A program made the translations under genes and the position numbers. DNA of 64,000 nucleotides from Planctomycetota bacterium (lineage in GTDB: Bacteria; Planctomycetota; Phycisphaerae; Phycisphaerales; SM1A02): the NCBI GenBank assembly GCA_016872835.1, contig VGYX01000005.1:1-64000 (forward strand), given 5' to 3'. The notes under the pieces were generated by a model, which had not been told where the DNA came from, made no database searches, and saw nothing but the letters and a program-made list of their open reading frames with translations. Of this stretch, positions 50,630 through 59,029 are shown one piece after another (position 1 is the first letter of the stretch; each line of letters starts with the position of its first letter).

Positions 50630-52687
50630 TCAGTATGGCGCATCCGTGTCCGGCGGGCGGCGCGATGGCCAGAGCGGGCGAAGTTCGCCGCGCAGCCCCA
50701 CCAGTCGGCGGCCGTCGTGCAATTTCATCTGCGGGCACCCACGAAGCACTTCAAGCAGTCGCGTCACGTCAAGGCCGGGCGAGAGCCAACCCACGGCCCT
50801 CCACCTCGCCAACATGCCTTCATCGATCAGCACCAGATCGAAGCGTTCCCGCAGCCAGCGCAGCGGATCCGGTTGCAGCAGCGCCACCTCCACGGGGTTC
50901 GTGTCCCAGACCGTGCTCCATCGAAGTGTCGTGCCCGGAGGAAGCCAGAAGGGCGTGCTCCAACCCACGCTCAGCACGCGCTCCCCATCGAACAGCGTCC
51001 CGAGTGCCGCCTCGATCATGGGTTCCGCCCTCACGATCTCGACGTCGCCATCGTTCGGGCTGCGAAGCAGCTCGATGGCCAGATCTCCCGAGGCGCGATC
51101 GACGCGGCCCACGAGCGTGAGCACGCGAGGCGAATCCTGCACCAGCGTCCATGCGGGAAGCAGTGCCCAAGTCAGCGCAACAAGCATCGCAACCCGTCGG
51201 GTCGACGGTCCCGACACGCGGTGCCAGGCCAATCCCACCGCCGCCGCCAGAGGCACCGCGATGGGCATGAGAAAGCGCGACTGCATGTGCGTGAACACCA
51301 GCCACCCAAGCAGCGTGCTCGTACCCATCATCGCCAGCACGATCGCGGGACGGCGAGTCGCCGCATCGCGCCAGAGCAGTCCGAGCGCCGCGATGCCAAG
51401 CCACGGAAGGGGTCCCCAGAGCCAGCGCCATGGCTCACCGGGCTGCGGATTCGGTCCCACCCCGAACGCGAAGAACATCCGCCACAGCGCACCGATCCGG
51501 TCGCCAATCCCCACGTCCGATCGATGCGCGGCGTCCCACCTCGCGGCCTGCTCCGGGCTCCACCATCCACTCCCGAGATGCGACGCGAGCAGCGGGAACA
51601 GCGCCGCGGTCGTGGCGATCGTGTTCCGAAGCAGCCACGGGAACAGCGCCACCGCCGCCAGCGCGATCCACGCAAGCCACCAGCGGGGGTCCCGCAACAC
51701 CGAAGGCCGCAGGCTTTGCGCGGCCAGCGCGGCCGGCAAGGCCAGCACCACGCAACTCGCCTTGCAGCCCACCAGCGTCGCCGCCGCCAGCCCGAACAGC
51801 ACACCGGATCGCCACGCGCCGTGCACGCGCGTGCACTGCAGCGCCAGACTCATGCCCAGCAGCACACCGGACTCGCTGCAGGCCAGGGATCCCGTGACCG
51901 TCACCCATGGCGTCGCCAGCAACGCAAGCGTCGCCACGCCGCGGCCATCTCCGCGCGTCGGCAAGGCGTCCCCCAGCGCCCACGCCGCCAGCATCGCAAG
52001 GCCAGCGTGCAGCAGTTGGCACGAAAGCGCCGCCTCGCGCGGATCGGCCCGCAGCATCATCAGGTGCGCGTACGCACCCTCGATGAAGTTCGGAAGCCCC
52101 GAATACGCGTTGTGGGGCAGCGGCTTGAAGCGACCCCCCAACGCCCACTCTCGAGGAACCTGCAGGTGGTAGCTCAGCGCGTCGTAGCCGCCGAACTCGG
52201 TCGACCAGAGAAAACCGGCGGGCACCATGCTTGCCACCAGCATCGCGCTCGCCGCCAGCCCGAACGCCGCCGCAAGCCATGCCGGCTCGTCGCGATCCGA
52301 CTGCGGCAGCAGATGCCGTCCAAGCATCCACCATCCCGGAGCCAGCAGAAGCAGCGCGCCCACGATCCCCAACTGCAGCAGCCCGAGCGTTCCCGCCCAC
52401 TGGGTCACGCACAAGAGCGTCGCCGCGCCTGCGGCGGTTTGCGCGGCCGCGCCTTGCAACTTGATGGCCGTGCCGAGAGCGCGTCCGAGTCCAGCCGCCG
52501 AGGCGAACCACAGCATCGTCTTGGGCACCGCGGCAAGCAGTGCGTAGCCAAAGCTCGCAAGCGTGATCCGATCGCCTGTCAGGAGCACCAGCGCGACGGC
52601 GCCCGCCAGCATCGTCGCGAGAGCCGCCAGCCACGGTCGGATCGCCCGCCCCGGAACCGCTTGAATTTTTGCCGTGTGCCGGAGCAT
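50630..52687 (-). CDS. GT-C-type membrane glycosyltransferase
   Basis: 685 aa with 12 or more hydrophobic helices and a soluble C-terminal part of about 150 residues. The first large loop has the GT-C pattern with an acidic residue before a Tyr-His (FGGYDALSYHLQVPREW), as in the dolichyl-phosphate mannosyltransferase/ArnT superfamily; such enzymes move a sugar from a lipid carrier to protein, lipid or polysaccharide. Acceptor and donor unknown. The start is ATG 52687 or ATG 52735. The 149 bases to fliW hold no other gene. Confidence 0.75.
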   Translation of the reverse strand: MLRHTAKIQAVPGRAIRPWLAALATMLAGAVALVLLTGDRITLASFGYALLAAVPKTMLWFASAAGLGRALGTAIKLQGAAAQTAAGAATLLCVTQWAGTLGLLQLGIVGALLLLAPGWWMLGRHLLPQSDRDEPAWLAAAFGLAASAMLVASMVPAGFLWSTEFGGYDALSYHLQVPREWALGGRFKPLPHNAYSGLPNFIEGAYAHLMMLRADPREAALSCQLLHAGLAMLAAWALGDALPTRGDGRGVATLALLATPWVTVTGSLACSESGVLLGMSLALQCTRVHGAWRSGVLFGLAAATLVGCKASCVVLALPAALAAQSLRPSVLRDPRWWLAWIALAAVALFPWLLRNTIATTAALFPLLASHLGSGWWSPEQAARWDAAHRSDVGIGDRIGALWRMFFAFGVGPNPQPGEPWRWLWGPLPWLGIAALGLLWRDAATRRPAIVLAMMGTSTLLGWLVFTHMQSRFLMPIAVPLAAAVGLAWHRVSGPSTRRVAMLVALTWALLPAWTLVQDSPRVLTLVGRVDRASGDLAIELLRSPNDGDVEIVRAEPMIEAALGTLFDGERVLSVGWSTPFWLPPGTTLRWSTVWDTNPVEVALLQPDPLRWLRERFDLVLIDEGMLARWRAVGWLSPGLDVTRLLEVLRGCPQMKLHDGRRLVGLRGELRPLWPSRRPPDTDAPY

Positions 52688-52836
52688 CCAACGGCAGTGT
52701 GCCACAAACCGCACCCGCACGGGCCCGATGTTCATGCCACACCCACCCTCAAGCCGATTCCTTGTTCCGCAGCCACGGATGGTTGCGACCGACCGCGCTT
52801 CCGTGCGGCCGGTCTTGGCGCAAGACAGGAGGTCGC

Positions 52837-53289
52837 ATGCTTGTCCAGACCACTCGTTTCGGACCCGTCGAAGTCGACGAATCCAGGCTGCTGGAGTTTC
52901 CCGCCGGTTTGCTTGGGTTCTCCCGAGCTCGCCGCTTCGCGTTGCTTCAGCCCGACGAGCGGGGCGTGTTCTTCTGGTTGCAGAGCGTCGAGAGCGCGGA
53001 TGTCGCCTTCGTGGTCACCGACCCATGCCTGTGGAGCCAGGACTTCACGGTCAGTCTGCGCCGTGAGCAGACGGCGGAGATCGGGCTGCCTGAGGGCGTC
53101 ACGCCGCAGCTGCTCGTGATCGTGAACCGTCGCGATCATGGCATCACCGCAAACATGCAGGGACCACTCGTCATCAACCCTGCCACGCGCGTCGGCCTGC
53201 AGGTCGTCCTTGCCGATCGACGCTGGACCACGCGTCACGAGCTGGTGTCGGTCTCGCCTGCCACCCGCGCCGCTACGCAGACGGCCTGA
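52837..53289 (+). CDS. fliW: Flagellar assembly factor FliW
   Basis: 150 aa. FliW binds CsrA and, in flagellated bacteria, flagellin, so that free flagellin frees or blocks CsrA. Conserved blocks: TTRFGPVEVDESRLLEFPAGLLGF, FFWLQSVESADVAFVVTDP, and GPLVINPATRVGLQVVL. AGGAGG at 52827-52832 lies 4 bases before the ATG, so this gene has a normal leader. csrA follows after 12 bases. Confidence 0.95.
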   Translation: MLVQTTRFGPVEVDESRLLEFPAGLLGFSRARRFALLQPDERGVFFWLQSVESADVAFVVTDPCLWSQDFTVSLRREQTAEIGLPEGVTPQLLVIVNRRDHGITANMQGPLVINPATRVGLQVVLADRRWTTRHELVSVSPATRAATQTA

Positions 53290-53301
53290 GCATCACGATC
53301 C

Positions 53302-53592
53302 ATGCTTGTCCTCTCTCGCCAGCGTGATGAACGAATCGTGATCGGTGACGACGTCGAGGTTGTGGTCGTCGACATCCGTGGCGACAAGGTGCGCCTTGGG
53401 ATCGTCGCACCGAACACCGTCTCCGTGCACCGCAAGGAGATCTACGAGGCCATCCGCCGCGAGAATCAGGATGCGTCCGGCCTGCAGGGCGATGTCACGC
53501 GCTTCAACGGCGTCACGCCCGGATCCGAGGCGATCCGTCGTCTCGCGCAGCGTCATCAGGGACACGGCGACTCGCGACGCGAGATCGCCTGA
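53302..53592 (+). CDS. csrA: Translational regulator CsrA
   Basis: 96 aa. Homodimeric RNA-binding protein that blocks GGA-containing ribosome-binding sites. The core ([20 protein letters not shown] ... [22 protein letters not shown]) is intact, including the Arg of the VHRKE segment. About 35 extra C-terminal residues follow the usual 61; a C-terminal extension is where FliW acts in other bacteria. It ends 42 bases before the convergent rplT. Confidence 0.95.
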   Translation: MLVLSRQRDERIVIGDDVEVVVVDIRGDKVRLGIVAPNTVSVHRKEIYEAIRRENQDASGLQGDVTRFNGVTPGSEAIRRLAQRHQGHGDSRREIA

Positions 53593-53634
53593 CGCGCTCG
53601 GGCGCGTTTGCACACGAACACACGTGCGTTCGAC

Positions 53635-54000
53635 TCAGGCGGCCTTCGCCAAGCGGCCCTTGGCCATCTCGACGAGCGTGTCGAAGCTGGCCGGGTCCTG
53701 GATCGCCATCTCGCTGAGCATCTTGCGGTTCAGCAGCACGCCCGAACGGGACAGGCCACCGATCAGCAGGCTGTAGCGGAAGTCGCGCATACGGCACGCC
53801 GCCGTCAGGCGGGCGATCCACAGCGAGCGCATGTCGCGCCGACGAAGGCGGCGATGACGCCACGCATTGCGGCCGGCGCGCATGAGCGCGACCTTGGCCT
53901 GCTGCTTGTGACGGCTCTTGGTGCCGTAGTAGCCGCGGGCCTCGCGAAGAACGCGGCGGCGGGCCTGAGTACGAGCTGCTCCCTTGCGTGCGCGTGGCAT
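53635..54000 (-). CDS. rplT: 50S ribosomal protein L20
   Basis: 121 aa, full family length: Arg/Lys-rich N-terminal helix (RARKGAARTQARRRVL), then RDFRYSLLIGGLSRSGVLLNRKML. Early 50S assembly protein and often a regulator of its own operon. It lies 20 bases after rpmI. Confidence 0.97.
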   Translation of the reverse strand: MPRARKGAARTQARRRVLREARGYYGTKSRHKQQAKVALMRAGRNAWRHRRLRRRDMRSLWIARLTAACRMRDFRYSLLIGGLSRSGVLLNRKMLSEMAIQDPASFDTLVEMAKGRLAKAA

Positions 54001-54020
54001 GGTTCGTTCCTTTCAGTGAG

Positions 54021-54221
54021 TCAGCGTGCGAGGCTGCGGTGCAGCACCTTGCCCAGCATGGCGTTGTCGGAGGAGGAGAGGGTGCGGGCGCGGCGGTAGC
54101 TGCGCACCGCGGCGCCGGTCTTGTTGCTCTTGAGGTGACGGCTGTTCGGACTGTGGAAGCGCACCTTCCCCGAGGCGGAGATCTTGACGCGCTTCAGCAA
54201 TCCCTTGTGGCTTTTGTGCAT
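54021..54221 (-). CDS. rpmI: 50S ribosomal protein L35
   Basis: 66 aa, family length. The family pattern is present (HKGLLKRVKISASGKVRF, HLKSNKTGAAVRSYRR). The start at ATG 54221 is set by the family; longer in-frame extensions are not L35. infC, which usually precedes rpmI-rplT, is absent: upstream, after 83 bases, lies the gene of a membrane protein that partners a sigma factor. Confidence 0.93.
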   Translation of the reverse strand: MHKSHKGLLKRVKISASGKVRFHSPNSRHLKSNKTGAAVRSYRRARTLSSSDNAMLGKVLHRSLAR

Positions 54222-54304
54222 GGGTTCAGGCCTCTTCTTCCCGATTCGGCGGGTCGATGAGGATACCGAAACCCCCATCAGGGTCAAGATCCGTCTTTCA
54301 GGGG

Positions 54305-55222
54305 TTACTGCGCCAGGAACCCGTCCCCAGCCAAGGGGAGTTCGACCAGATTGGGCATCCGATCGGCCCGGTCCACGCCCACAGGCAGGAAGATGTTGTC
54401 CCCGTTGACCACCGGGACCACCAGCCAGCCCACCGAGCCGTCCCCGAACATCACGTTCTGGCCCCGCTGGCTGTGATTCCAGCTCGACAGGCTGGTTCCC
54501 ACGGGCCGTCCGGCTCGCCGAAGTTCCAGCACGGGATTGGCATCCGCCACCAGCGGGCGAGCCCCAACGACCCGCAGCAGGAAGGGGCGATCCGCCCACG
54601 GGACCTGCATGGCAAAGGCGCGCGTGCCCGACTTCGCCGCGCAGCCCGGACAGCTGATGTGATGGTGTCCGCAGTAGCCCTGCACCGAGAGGGACTGCAG
54701 GTTCGCGCCGTGGTCGTAGGTGGTCCAGTCCAGCATCGCGGGCCGCGGCGCGTGGCGGGCGATCATGCTGGCGCTCATCGGGAGCGCGTCGCGGTGGTCC
54801 GCCGCGTAGGACACCAGTCCGGCACTGAGTTCACGAAGGTTGTTCGCGCAGCGCGACCGCATCGCCGACTGTCGCATGTGCGCCAGCGCCGGCCAGGCCA
54901 CGCCCAAGGCCAGCAGGGCGACGGCCGCGATGCCGCCGAAGTCGGCCCATCGCACGCGTCGCCGAGGCGCGCGGTCCAGCCGCATGCGCTCGGACTGTTC
55001 GCGTTCGGCGGCGTCGATGCGCGCCAGCGTCGCGTCGATCAGCGATGAATCCGAGGACTCCGTCGGATACCTGTCCAGCACGCGCAGCGCCGCGAGCACG
55101 CGCCGATCTCGCTCGTTGTCCACGCGGGCCTCGTCGAAACCGCACTCGACCAGGCGGTCGATCGATGCCGCGTCCTCGTCACGCAACTCGGGCCCGCCAC
55201 GATGGTCCACGGGTTCGTTCAT
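54305..55222 (-). CDS. Sigma-factor partner with pseudopilin-like ectodomain
   Basis: 305 aa. An acidic cytoplasmic part (1-90), one membrane helix (about 92-114) and an extracytoplasmic part that begins like planctomycete DUF1559 pseudopilin-type proteins (MRSRCANNLRELSAGLVSYAADH in part) and ends with NHSQRGQNVMFGDGSVGWL, the H...DG signature. Its ATG overlaps the stop of the ECF sigma gene by four bases, the usual place for an anti-sigma factor. No zinc-binding anti-sigma motif is seen. An anti-sigma role is inferred from topology and coupling. Confidence 0.7.
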   Translation of the reverse strand: MNEPVDHRGGPELRDEDAASIDRLVECGFDEARVDNERDRRVLAALRVLDRYPTESSDSSLIDATLARIDAAEREQSERMRLDRAPRRRVRWADFGGIAAVALLALGVAWPALAHMRQSAMRSRCANNLRELSAGLVSYAADHRDALPMSASMIARHAPRPAMLDWTTYDHGANLQSLSVQGYCGHHHISCPGCAAKSGTRAFAMQVPWADRPFLLRVVGARPLVADANPVLELRRAGRPVGTSLSSWNHSQRGQNVMFGDGSVGWLVVPVVNGDNIFLPVGVDRADRMPNLVELPLAGDGFLAQ

Positions 55223-55914
55223 GCGACAGGGTTCGTCGTGTCGCGGCGGCCGCGACGCCATCGATCGGCGAACGCGGCCACCGCGGAATGCAGGCGGCTC
55301 TTCACGGTGCCCAGCGGGATCTGCAGGATGTCCGCGATCTGCTGGTAGTTCATCTTCTGGAAGTACGCGAGCACGATGATCTCGCGATGCAGCGGCGGCA
55401 GGGCGTCCACCGCCTGCTTGACCAGCACGGACTCCTCCTTCAGGGTCAGCGGCTGCGCCGGCTGGTGGATGTCGTCGGCGAACAGATCGATCAACTCCCC
55501 GTCGCCGTGCTCGCCGATCGGGGTCTGCAGGCTCACGGCGCGGCGTCGACGGTCCTTTCGATACCAGTCACGAGCCTTGTTGGCCGCGATGGTGTAGAGC
55601 CATGGCCGGAACACCCGGGTGGGGTCGAAGGTCGCGCCGGACAGGTGGATCTGCAGGAAGGTCTCCTGGAACACGTCCTCGGCCGCGGCGCGGGTGCCCA
55701 GAAAGCGCTGGAGGAATCCGTGCAACTCGGGGCGATAACGCTCCATCAGGATCGGGAACGCCTGCAGGTGACCCCTCAGATGGGCCGCCAGCAACGCCTC
55801 GTCGGTCGACTCCGTTCCGATCGACTCCACCGGTCCAAAGGATGACTCCTCGGCGCCTTTCAAGGCATTTCCGAGCCAAGACAGGGGGTTGATCGAGCGG
55901 GCGAGCGAAGCCAT
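55219..55914 (-). CDS. ECF-type RNA polymerase sigma factor
   Basis: 231 aa. Region 2 (LMERYRPELHGFLQRFLGTRAAAEDVFQETFLQIH, RPWLYTIAANKARDWYRK) and region 4 (LPPLHREIIVLAYFQKMNYQQIADILQIPLGTVKSRLHSA) are complete; about 45 extra residues precede region 2. Together with the following membrane protein it likely forms an envelope-signal switch. It is divergent from hpnH (70 bases). Confidence 0.93.
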   Translation of the reverse strand: MASLARSINPLSWLGNALKGAEESSFGPVESIGTESTDEALLAAHLRGHLQAFPILMERYRPELHGFLQRFLGTRAAAEDVFQETFLQIHLSGATFDPTRVFRPWLYTIAANKARDWYRKDRRRRAVSLQTPIGEHGDGELIDLFADDIHQPAQPLTLKEESVLVKQAVDALPPLHREIIVLAYFQKMNYQQIADILQIPLGTVKSRLHSAVAAFADRWRRGRRDTTNPVA

Positions 55915-55984
55915 TGCATCGTGTTACGATTGTCCTTTCGGCAAGGTTTGTCACGAACCAAGGATTTTGGAGAACTGACCCAAG

Positions 55985-57118
55985 ATGGGTGTGCCAATCA
56001 GCCAGATGTGGACCGTCGCGAGCTACGTCCTGCGCCAGCGCCTGGCGGGGCGTCGGCAGTACCCCTTGGTCCTCATGCTCGAACCGCTGTTCCGATGCAA
56101 TCTGGCATGCGCCGGCTGCGGCAAGATCCAGTATCCGCCGCATGTCCTGAAGCGCCAGTTGACCCCGGCCGAGTGCTTCGCCGCCGCCGAGGAGTGCGGC
56201 GCGCCCATGGTCAGCATTCCGGGGGGCGAGCCGCTGCTGCACCCAGACATCGCCGAGATCGTGCGAGGGTTGGTGGCCCGCCGGAAGTACGTCTACATGT
56301 GCACGAACGCGCTCCTCCTGAAGGAGAAGCTCGAGGAGGGCCTGTTCAAGCCGAGCAAGTACCTCACCTTCAGCGTGCACATGGATGGTCAGGAGGAGAA
56401 CCATGACTTCGCCGTGTGCCGCGAGGGCACCTTCAAGAAGGCGATCGAGGGCATTCGCCTCGCCGTGAAGATGGGCTTCCGCGTCACCACGAACACCACG
56501 CTCTTCCAGGGCGCTGATCCGAACTCGGTGCGCGCATTCTTCGACGAGATGATGGAGCTCGGCGTGGAAGGCATGATGCTGAGTCCGGGCTATGCCTACG
56601 ACAAGGCGCCCGACCAGACCGGCTTCCTGCAGCGCAAGGGCACGAACGAACTGTTCGAAATGATCCTCTCGAACCGCAAGAAGGGCTGGCGCTTCAACCA
56701 GAGCCCGCTGTTCCTGGAGTACCTGATGGGCAAGCGTGAGTACGACTGCACCCCTTGGGGCATGCCGTGCTTCAACGTGTTCGGCTGGCAGAAGCCGTGC
56801 TACCTGCTTCAGGAGGGGTATGCCGACACCTATCGGGAACTGCTCGACGAGGTCGACTGGTCGAAGTACGGCCACGCGAGCGGCAATCCCAAGTGCGCCA
56901 ACTGCATGGTGCACTCGGGCTACGAAGCCACGGCGGTGGATCACACCTTCAGCGGCTTCGGCGGCATCTGGGCCAACATCAAGGCGATCGTCTTCAACAC
57001 CTATGCGAACCCGGCGGCGGCCCAGCGGCTCGAAGCCGAGAAGGGCAAGCCGCACGGACCGATCGCGCACCTTGTGCAGCTGGGCTTGGCCACGGATCTC
57101 GGCAAGACGGCCGCCTGA
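55985..57118 (+). CDS. hpnH: Adenosyl-hopene transferase HpnH
   Basis: 377 aa radical SAM enzyme adding an adenosyl group to diploptene, the first step of side-chain extension of C35 hopanoids. The cluster motif is C38-x3-C42-x2-C45 (RCNLACAGC); other family blocks are IPGGEPLLHPDI, FSVHMDGQEENHD, MLSPGYAYDKAPDQ and the C-terminal CANCMVHSGYE. GGAG about 12 bases before the ATG and a TACGAT at 55925-55930 suggest an ordinary leader. Confidence 0.95.
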   Translation: MGVPISQMWTVASYVLRQRLAGRRQYPLVLMLEPLFRCNLACAGCGKIQYPPHVLKRQLTPAECFAAAEECGAPMVSIPGGEPLLHPDIAEIVRGLVARRKYVYMCTNALLLKEKLEEGLFKPSKYLTFSVHMDGQEENHDFAVCREGTFKKAIEGIRLAVKMGFRVTTNTTLFQGADPNSVRAFFDEMMELGVEGMMLSPGYAYDKAPDQTGFLQRKGTNELFEMILSNRKKGWRFNQSPLFLEYLMGKREYDCTPWGMPCFNVFGWQKPCYLLQEGYADTYRELLDEVDWSKYGHASGNPKCANCMVHSGYEATAVDHTFSGFGGIWANIKAIVFNTYANPAAAQRLEAEKGKPHGPIAHLVQLGLATDLGKTAA

Positions 57119-57169
57119 ACAACCTGTCTGATGCGGGTTTCGGGCGGTGGCGCGCGCGATCCTCGCGGC

Positions 57170-58339
57170 ATGGCTTTCGACCGTGGCACCGTCTCGTACC
57201 GACGCTTCTCGTTGGAGGGGTGGAAGACCCCGCCTGGACCGGATCTGCTGGAGGCGATGCAGTCCGCCTCGCTGGTCGACGAGGGCGAGGGATCAGGTGC
57301 GGGCTGGACCGCTGGTGAGCACCTGTTCGACACGGCGTTCGAGGCGGAGCGCAACCTCTTCGGCGGCGATGTGCTGGCCGCCATCCGGATCGACAGCGAC
57401 CGCGTGCCTTCGGAGGTCCGCCGCGCCTATCTGCTGTCGGCGATGGCCGAGGAGATGGCCGATACGGATCGAGGTTCGCGCAAGCGTGCGCGCGATGCGG
57501 CGCTGAAGCGTTGCGACGCCGAGATCGCCGACGGCCGTTGGCGCCGACGCAAGTTGGTGCCGGTGCTCGCAAGCTTCGGGGCGAAGGCCGCGCTCGTGCC
57601 AGCCAAGGGCGACGCCGTCACCACCGCGGTGCGCACCCTGCTTGAGGAGACGCTGGGCGTGTCCGCGACGGCGCTGACGTCGGGCTCCCTCGCCGTGCGA
57701 CTCGCCGACCAGCACGGACTTGCTTCCGCGGCCTCGGATGCGCAGCCGGAGGCGTTGGGGCCGGTGCCGTCGCGAGACGGCGACGACGCGGATCGTCCGG
57801 CGCCGCCGTGGTGCGACGAGAGCCATCCGATGGACTTTCTCGGCAACGCCTTCCTGCTGTGGGCTTGGTGGCAGGCCGAGCGCGACGGCCCCGAACCCGA
57901 GACCGGCACGGTGATCCTGCGCAAGGCCATCGAGTTCGCGTGTCCATGGGACTCGACCGGTTCGACCGTTGTTCGCAGCGACGATCCATCGGCGCGAAGC
58001 GAGGCACGCGCCGCGATGCGATGCGGCAAGTGGCCGCGCCGCGCGGGACTGATCCTGCAGCGTGCGGGCGAGGCGTGGGAGTTCATGCTGCAGGCGGATC
58101 GCTGGGAGGTCTCCGGCCTGCGCATCCAGCAGACGGAGGCGGCGCCAGCGACGCGTCGCGAGGCGATCGAGATGCGTCTGGCCTCGATCCGCGGCTGCGA
58201 TGCAGCGTTGCTGGAACTGTTCGAGGCGTTCCTTCGCGAGCGCCTTGGCGGAGGCTGGAGCGGGGCGCGCGCTTCGGTCTCGCGATGGATGCGGGAAAGC
58301 GAGCCGCGCATCACGCGGATCGCGGCCTTGGCGGAGTGA
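57170..58339 (+). CDS. RdgC-like protein
   Basis: 389 aa. The first 200 residues follow the RdgC layout: FDRGTVSYRRFSL at the start, GWTAGEHLFDTAFEAERN, EVRRAYLLSAMAEEMA with a following basic segment, and FGAKAALVPAK. RdgC is a ring-forming DNA-binding protein that restrains RecA; the planctomycete relatives keep the N-terminal half and vary after it. The middle (about 190-225) is low-complexity, and the C-terminal part is unfamiliar. Start at ATG 57170 is set by similarity. Confidence 0.65.
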   Translation: MAFDRGTVSYRRFSLEGWKTPPGPDLLEAMQSASLVDEGEGSGAGWTAGEHLFDTAFEAERNLFGGDVLAAIRIDSDRVPSEVRRAYLLSAMAEEMADTDRGSRKRARDAALKRCDAEIADGRWRRRKLVPVLASFGAKAALVPAKGDAVTTAVRTLLEETLGVSATALTSGSLAVRLADQHGLASAASDAQPEALGPVPSRDGDDADRPAPPWCDESHPMDFLGNAFLLWAWWQAERDGPEPETGTVILRKAIEFACPWDSTGSTVVRSDDPSARSEARAAMRCGKWPRRAGLILQRAGEAWEFMLQADRWEVSGLRIQQTEAAPATRREAIEMRLASIRGCDAALLELFEAFLRERLGGGWSGARASVSRWMRESEPRITRIAALAE

Positions 58340-58349
58340 CGTGCGCGAC

Positions 58350-58994
58350 TCAGCGCAACGCTTCGAAGCCTGCGGGCGATGCTTCGTCGGTGCGGCCGCT
58401 CGCTTCATCGCACGCGCGAACCGCCTGCAGAAACGCGCGGACGAGTTCCAAGTCCTTGCGTCCTCGCTCGCGTTCCACGCCGCTGGACACATCCACGGCC
58501 CACGGACGCACCGCGGTCAGGGCATCATGGACATTCGCTGGCGTCAATCCTCCGGCCAGGATCAGGGGCAGGCTTGGCCACGGGGAGGCGGCGTTCGACC
58601 AATCCCAGGAGGCCCCCGAACCAGCGGAGGGTGCGTCGAGCAGGCTTGCGATCGGAGTCGGTTCGGAAGGGTCCGGAGCGGCACCTGCCGCGAGTGCCCG
58701 GATAAAGGGTCGATGAAGTCCAAAGCCCGGCCCATGAATCTGCACCGGACCGGGCCATGATCGCGCAAGATCGCTCCAGTCCGGCTCATCGCCTCGACCC
58801 ACCAGGACCGTCCGAACCGGCACGACCGCGGCGATCCGGAACGCCGTCTCCGGGGAAACCTGGCGGGGGGAGCCTTGGGCGACCACTACACCCACGGCGT
58901 CGGCCCCAAGGTCGACAATCTGTCGCGCCTCATCCACCGAGAGGACCCCGCAGATCTTCACCAAGGTTCGAGACCGCTTTGCGACCGGCCGCAT
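58350..58994 (-). CDS. trpF: Phosphoribosylanthranilate isomerase
   Basis: 214 aa TIM barrel of tryptophan synthesis. VKICGV near the N-terminus holds the catalytic Cys; VQIHG and LAGGLTPANVHDAL with AVDVSSGVE hold the phosphate site and the general-acid Asp. A Ser/Pro-rich insertion lies at about residues 115-135. No other trp gene is nearby. A TAGTCT box 7 bases before the ATG overlaps the gltA promoter region. Confidence 0.93.
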   Translation of the reverse strand: MRPVAKRSRTLVKICGVLSVDEARQIVDLGADAVGVVVAQGSPRQVSPETAFRIAAVVPVRTVLVGRGDEPDWSDLARSWPGPVQIHGPGFGLHRPFIRALAAGAAPDPSEPTPIASLLDAPSAGSGASWDWSNAASPWPSLPLILAGGLTPANVHDALTAVRPWAVDVSSGVERERGRKDLELVRAFLQAVRACDEASGRTDEASPAGFEALR

Positions 58995-59000
58995 CCTCTC

Positions 59001-59006
59001 TAGACT
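59001..59006 (+). promoter_or_regulatory. -10-like box before gltA
   Basis: TAGACT, followed by a 23-base leader that holds AGGAG 6 bases before the gltA ATG. It overlaps by five bases the minus-strand box of trpF (59002-59007), so polymerase cannot use both at once. Confidence 0.4.
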
Positions 59007-59007
59007 A
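59002..59007 (-). promoter_or_regulatory. TANNNT -10-like box before trpF
   Basis: Minus-strand TAGTCT, 7 bases before the ATG at 58994. The bases between also read AGAGAGG, so a ribosome-binding role cannot be excluded. Confidence 0.4.
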
Positions 59008-59029
59008 AGCGATCCCCTAGGAGCCAACG

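Noticed and set aside
53593-53634. Possible bidirectional terminator between csrA and rplT
   Set aside because: The inverted repeats are short, have a mismatch or a loop that is too small, and no T-tract follows on either strand.
54222-54304. Search for infC directly upstream of rpmI
   Set aside because: The in-frame extension before L35 shows no IF3 sequence; the gap is only 83 bases.
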